Below, piece by piece: positions 59,001 to 64,000 of a DNA stretch of 64,000 nucleotides. The position numbers and the translations under genes are program-made. Every line of letters begins with the position of its first letter. The stretch's first letter is position 1. The notes beneath the pieces were generated by a model. That model was given only the letters and a program-made list of their open reading frames with translations. It had not been told where the DNA came from and made no database searches. This stretch comes from Metarhizium brunneum (lineage: Eukaryota; Ascomycota; Sordariomycetes; Hypocreales; Clavicipitaceae). The stretch lies in NCBI RefSeq assembly GCF_013426205.1, contig NC_089426.1:1-64000 (forward strand), read 5' to 3'.

Positions 59001-62000
59001 CGTCCGTGTTATATCGTGCAAGATCTCCCGTTTTGTAGAGGCGTCCGCGACGACCAGGGTGATCTGGTCCGCCACCACCAAGTAACCATGACGGGTCTTC
59101 AACAAAAGCTTCTGCTGTTTTCGCAGGGTCATCTAGATAACCGGGACCAACTAATGGGCCTTCCAAAAGAAGTTCACCGATGGCTCCCACCGGGACAAGC
59201 GATTCGGCCGAGACGGTATCGGCCAACCATGTATTTACACCAATGCCTCTACCGATGCTCGATGCAATCATCGTTGTATCGGGGTCAACACACGACACCG
59301 TAGATGTCGGCGTACACTCACATGGACCGTAAGAATTCTTTAAATGGACCAACTGAGCCCAAACTTTGGCTTGTTCTACAGAAACCTTCTCGCCGCCAAG
59401 AATGAGGGTGTGCAGTGCCTCCAAGGTGGCCGGCGGAAGAATACTAGCCGTGGATGGCGTCAACTCGGCATGAGTGACCCTGAGTCTTTCCATAGCTCCC
59501 GCAAGGTCATCTTGTCGCTCAGTATCTGATGGGATACATAAACATGCTCCGCACTCTAGTGTACATAATGCGTTAGACCAGGCCACGTCAAAGGCATACG
59601 ATGCGAAGTCGAACACTCTTGAATGTTCGTTGAAGCCGTGTGCACCGTGTTGGTGTTTCAGAGCGCTGCTAAAGTTGGAATGGGTGATTACGACTCCTTT
59701 TGGCGTGCCAGTTGTACCAGAGGTAAATACAATATAGAGCTTGTCCCACGGCTGTACAAGCGGGAGTATCTCTTGTACCGTTTGCGGGAGTTGAGCAAGT
59801 TGTTTGTCGTCCAGTATCACGATAGACTGATCCGGAGCAAGTTTCCCAGCTAATTTACGGTTCGCCGGAGACGAGACTGTCAGCAATGGTTTTATTTGTC
59901 GTACGATCGAAAGTAAACGGTCTTCAGGAAGGGTCGGGTCTAAAGCGACAGATGCTCCGCCCGCTTTCATCACTGCAAGCATTGCAACAGGAACCCATCG
60001 CGACTTTTCAAAGCATAGAGGTACAATAGTACCTCGACCCACGCCGAGACGGACGAGATGACACGCAAGGCGGCTCGAGGCGTCATTTAGCTCATCGTAT
60101 GTCCAGTCGCCGTCCCACGAGCATACCGCCGGGGAGTCAGGCCATGTAGATGCCGTATCCTCGATTAATCTGTGGACTGTTTTCTCGACAGTTTCAGGCA
60201 CGGTCATATTCCAGCCCCAGATTTCGTCCAAGTCATGGCGACCAAGGGCTTTGAGGTCGGCAACCTTGATCTCGCCATCGCCAGAGGAATGGCATATCTG
60301 GCGAATGATATGATCCAACTGTAACACCAGTTTATTTATCTGTTGCTCGCCAATGACGTGTGAGTCAAATCCGACTTGTAGCTGTAGGCCATCCCGCTGA
60401 AGCCGGCACTCAATAGTAATTGCGTGGGTGTCAAACTCGGCAAACGAGTCCTTTGAGTCTTGACTTTGACCCTCATTTTCATCCACAAATAGCTGATGCG
60501 CTTCTTCGTTGTCATTTCTCTCGGCCGGTTGCATGAGTAAGAGTGTTTGGAATTCGCATGCCTGCTTTGCTTTGGCGCTTACTCGTCGGATTCTTTGCAG
60601 TCCTGTTTGCTCGAAAGCTGTCATGTCAATAGCCTGAGACTGTAGTCGTTGCAATAGTTGTTCGACGCTCTCATGCCAATCCAACGCTACTTGAACTGGC
60701 ACCGTTGCGAGCGTTGGCCCGGTCATCTGGTCGACTCCGGGTACAGCAGCTTGCCTTCCAGTCACTGTTACACCGAAAACAACATCGGTGGAATCAACAT
60801 ACAAGGCCGACAGTATCGACCAAGCAGCTCTCACTATCGTTGATGGAGTGATGTCCGTATTTGGCCATGCAAGATCTCGAATAGGGTGCAATGTCAGTGT
60901 GTCCGATCTTGGCTGATACGTTGCCGAAGGCAGTGATGGAAAGATGTTGGCTGCTTCGGAGCCATCAAACTGTGCTTTCCAATACTTGGAAGACGAATCA
61001 CTGTCTATATCCATGATGTGCTTAACAAAGAGTTGGAAAGAAGGCTCGTGTAAAAGGGGCTCTTCTCCTCGATACGCCCTTTCTAGTTTCTCGAGTATTT
61101 GCGGCATTGACCATCCATCATAGAGTGCATGGTGTATTGTCCATACGAAGAACCGCTTTTCGGGTTCATTGTGATTCTCATGTACGAATCCGAGGCGCAC
61201 CAGCGGAGTCCCCAGTCCAATGGGAAGCGTCTCATCTGCATCATGGTATGCAGCAAGGCTGTTTGACTTTTTACTGAAGGAGCTGCTCGTCTGTCCATTT
61301 ATGATGACTTGTACAAGGCCCTGTTCTGTAAGGTCTGCAATTCGAGTTCGTAGAATCGGTGTTGTCCTGATTACCTCGTGCCACGCTGCCTCAAATTGAT
61401 CGATATTAACTGACGGGCGTAATTCGAAGACGTATCGAGCAATGTAATCTCCTGATCTCCTGGCGGTCAACGCTAATAGACCTTCCTGCAGCGGAGTACA
61501 TGGGAAAATGTCCTCGATTTGTGTAGCATCTATGTCGCAAAGAGATGCAATCTCGTCTCGCGCGGCCTGGACATTAATACTGGCCTTTAGTAGTGAATAG
61601 GGTGGAATAGTTTCGGTGGCTTCTGACGGAAGCTTGCGGATTACTGCAGCTAGGTCACTTAGTCGAGGATTCTTGAAGACATCCGCAACAGTGATATATA
61701 GTCCCTGTTTACGTGCCTCTCCGACAAGCCTCATTGCGCCGATTGAGTCGCCGCCAATACGTAGGAAGCTATCGTCGGGTCCAATCTTATCGGCACTAAT
61801 TCTTAGTAGAAATGACCAAATACTCTGAAGTTGTCGTTCTGTATCCGAAGTCAGTGCCCGCCGCACGCCGCCCGGCATGTTCAGCGCCATGAGCTCTTCT
61901 AGAGTCATGCTTGATGCCATTGTGCGGAGTTGACGGCGATTCAGTTTTCCTGTCGCAGTCTTGGGAAGATCTTTGACAGGAATATAAGCATAGGGAATCA

Positions 62001-64000
62001 TGTACGCTGGGACACGCTTAGAAAGCCTGTCCTCCAGCCCTGCAGTCACTCTCTTCATTTCCGCCTGCAGCCCATTTGATTCTATGGCAAGGCGATCTTT
62101 GATGTGCAGGAATGCTACCAGTATTGACTTGCTGCTCTCTCTGGGTGTAATCACATCGGCTACTGCCTCGACTTCAACGCCGTCGGCGACATTCGCCTGC
62201 ACATGATATTCGACGTCGCCGAGCTCCACGCGTTGACCATTAATCTTGACTTGGGAGTCCTTGCGAGCGACGAAGGTGAGACTGCCGTCCGTATTATAGC
62301 GCACCAAGTCTCCTGACTTATATAACCGTCCGTGACGGCCTGGATAACCAGGAGCACCGCGGACAAGCCACTTGGGGTCAATAATATATGCAGCTGCCGT
62401 CTTTTCGGCATCACCGAGATAGCCATCGCCAACTAACGGACCTTCTAATAGAAGTTCTCCCACATTTCCAATAGCAACCAGTTGGTCATGATCCGAGACG
62501 TTAACCAGCCATGTGTTCAAGCCGATGCCACTTCCAATACTAGGAGTGGCACCCGTGTTTTCACTCATCGGAACAAATGTTGCCCTGATGCTACACTCGG
62601 CAGGCCCGTATGTATTAAGAGTCTCGCAGTGCTTTGCCCACTCCGAGGCCATGTGACCGGACAAAAACTCTCCTCCAAATTGCAAATGCTTTAAACTTGC
62701 CATCTCCGACGGCTGTAACGTACTTGCAACTGACGGATTGACGTCGAGGAAATTGGCATTGTAACGTCGGAATGAGCCTGCAAGGTCATTGAGGGCCTCT
62801 GAGTCAGAGGGTATGCAAAGACAGCCACCTGCCGTAAGAGTATGCAGGACGTTTGACCATGAGATATCGAATGCATACTTGACGAAATCATATACCCTAG
62901 AGGAGCTTGTAAACCCCATTCCGATTTGCTGGTAGCGGATAGCGCTGCTAAAGTTCGCATGCGTTATTATTGCGCCCTTGGGAGTTCCTGTACTGCCAGA
63001 CGTAAAGACCACGTAAAGTTTATGCCAAGGTTGGACTTTTGTACGCGGCATAGGTCGCCGGCTCAGGTCTGCCATGTGTTCATTATCGACGACGACCACG
63101 GGCCGCTCTGTTAGCTGGCTAGCTACCTCGGCAGCGGAAAAAGATGACAGTATCACTACAGGATCAACTTGTTGTACAATGGTACGGAGACGTTCAACGG
63201 GCTGTGCGGCGTCCATTGCAAGCGACGCGCCTCCAGCCTTCATAACTGCCATCTGTGCCACCGGAGTCCACCGGGACTTCTCAAAGCAAAGAGGGACAAT
63301 TATATCAGGCTTAACGCCCTTATCAATAAGATAGTTAGCTAATCGGTTAGATATTTCGTCGAGTTCTGCGTAGGTCCAGTCACCATCCCAGGCACATACG
63401 GCTGGGGCGTCGGGTTGGCGGTGTGCTGTTTCAGTAAAGATATCGTGCACTAGTACATTTGCTGTCTCCGGGATGGTGCTGTTCCAATTCCAAATATCAA
63501 GTAAATCCTGTCGATCAATAGAGTCCATATCGGCCAATAATCTGGATTCTTGCACCGTAACTTGTGACTCTGCCGCAGTCGAGGAGCTGTCACTTGTGAC
63601 AAAGGTAGTAACAAAATTCTTCACTAGTGAAGCCACTCGAAGTGCTTGCTGCTCAGATAAACAAGATAGATGGTAGTCAAGATAAAAGCCTGCTTGCTTG
63701 ATGCCGTAAGACACACTAAGAGAAATGTCATACTATTCAAAAATGTCAGCGAGATGATGGTTATAACCGGAGGTCTTTGCTTGCGTTCCCTACCTCGGTC
63801 GGGTCTTCCCCATCGATTTCGGCTATTTCGATATGCTGTTTTTCCTCATCTTCTCCGGCCTCTTCGTCATCTCTTTGGAAAGACATGACGGTGTTGAATA
63901 ATGCTTGTCCAGCGGGGAGATCAAGCTGATGCTGGATGTCGGCTAAAGAGCAATGTTGGAAGCCGAGGTCCTGCAAAACCTGCTGATGGATGCTTTTCAG
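44098..64000 (-). CDS. Giant multimodular NRPS, 3' part, ending in a terminal condensation domain
   Basis: Exons 64000(partial)-63794, 63732-55750, 55693-47747, 47688-44353 and 44274-44098; introns 56-78 bp. The 5' end lies beyond the window. Domains with approximate positions: C end; A1 63459-61917; T 61850-61640; C 61530-60265 (HHALYDGWS); A2 60190-58620; T 58550-58330 (NGGDSIS); E 58290-56980 (HHLVVDLVSW); C 56890-55750 (SHTITDGAS); A3 55430-53885; T; C 53485-52250; A4 52180-50605; T; E 50275-48980; C 48870-47747 (SHAITDGSS); A5 47435-45850; T 45780-45560; terminal C 45460-44098 (NHAIIDGHS). No methyltransferase, thioesterase or reductase is present. Two E domains imply D residues from A2 and A4. 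The H-x3-D-x2-S terminal C suggests macrocyclizing release. All carrier serines and core A motifs are present, so the visible part looks functional. Confidence 0.95.
47689..55693 (-). repeat. NRPS dimodule repeat unit 2 (A-T-C-A-T-E-C)
   Basis: About 8.0 kb, same domain order as unit 1, ending with an intron (47689-47746) at the same codon position, after GEDPTE. The A domains have diverged in their pocket residues while E, T and C domains remain close, which indicates tandem duplication followed by substrate divergence. Confidence 0.85.
55694..63732 (-). repeat. NRPS dimodule repeat unit 1 (A-T-C-A-T-E-C)
   Basis: About 8.04 kb from the first codon after the intron at 63733-63793 through the intron at 55694-55749. 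It encodes A1-T-C-A2-T-E-C and is followed directly by a second unit of the same order and nearly the same length. Long stretches of E and C domain are near identical at protein level between units, for example HHLVVDLVSWRIILEDLE. Confidence 0.85.

Overview
The window is one chromosome end of a filamentous ascomycete. It opens with about 19.5 copies of TAACCC, the C-rich strand of the fungal TTAGGG telomere. Genes have short GT-AG introns of roughly 50-80 bp, and the content is typical of a fungal secondary-metabolism subtelomere: iterative PKS pieces, multimodular NRPSs with epimerization and terminal condensation domains, P450s, O- and class I methyltransferases. A hypocrealean fungus would fit, but no marker gene here settles the species.

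Layout from left to right. 1-600: telomere and a very AT-rich collar. 1.7-9.2 kb: single enzymes, namely a UbiA-type membrane prenyltransferase or terpene cyclase, a DJ-1/Hsp31 protein, a SnoaL-like protein, an ADH6-like zinc alcohol dehydrogenase and a class I methyltransferase. 10.1-14.9 kb: a broken highly reducing PKS (DH-MT-ER only) head to head with a broken P450. 15.3-26.3 kb: a plausible small metabolite cluster with an NRPS of order T-C-A-T-T-C that lacks a first adenylation domain, a COMT-type O-methyltransferase, a membrane P450 and a LaeA-like methyltransferase. 26.5-28.2 kb: a broken non-reducing PKS tail (product template plus ACP).

28-36 kb is gene-poor. It holds a small secreted cysteine-rich protein, an SDR relic that stops next to an interstitial telomeric repeat at 32692-32706 (a candidate old telomere-healing or fusion scar), a kinase-like gene and one unknown gene. 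36.4-43.8 kb: an MFS sugar transporter, an aminoglycoside-phosphotransferase-like protein with an AN1-like zinc finger, a possible 49-aa cysteine-rich protein and a beta-lactamase-fold serine hydrolase.

44.1 kb to the right edge (minus strand) is the 3' part of a giant NRPS whose 5' end lies outside. The visible order is (C)-A-T-C-A-T-E-C-A-T-C-A-T-E-C-A-T-C(terminal). It is built from two tandem copies of an 8.0-kb dimodule, each bounded by an intron at the same codon position. It predicts a peptide with alternating L and D residues released by a terminal condensation domain, probably as a macrocycle. The five binding-pocket codes read here differ from one another. The serine hydrolase converges on it and could act on the product or related peptides. 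This synthetase is the strongest candidate for an undescribed pathway in the window.
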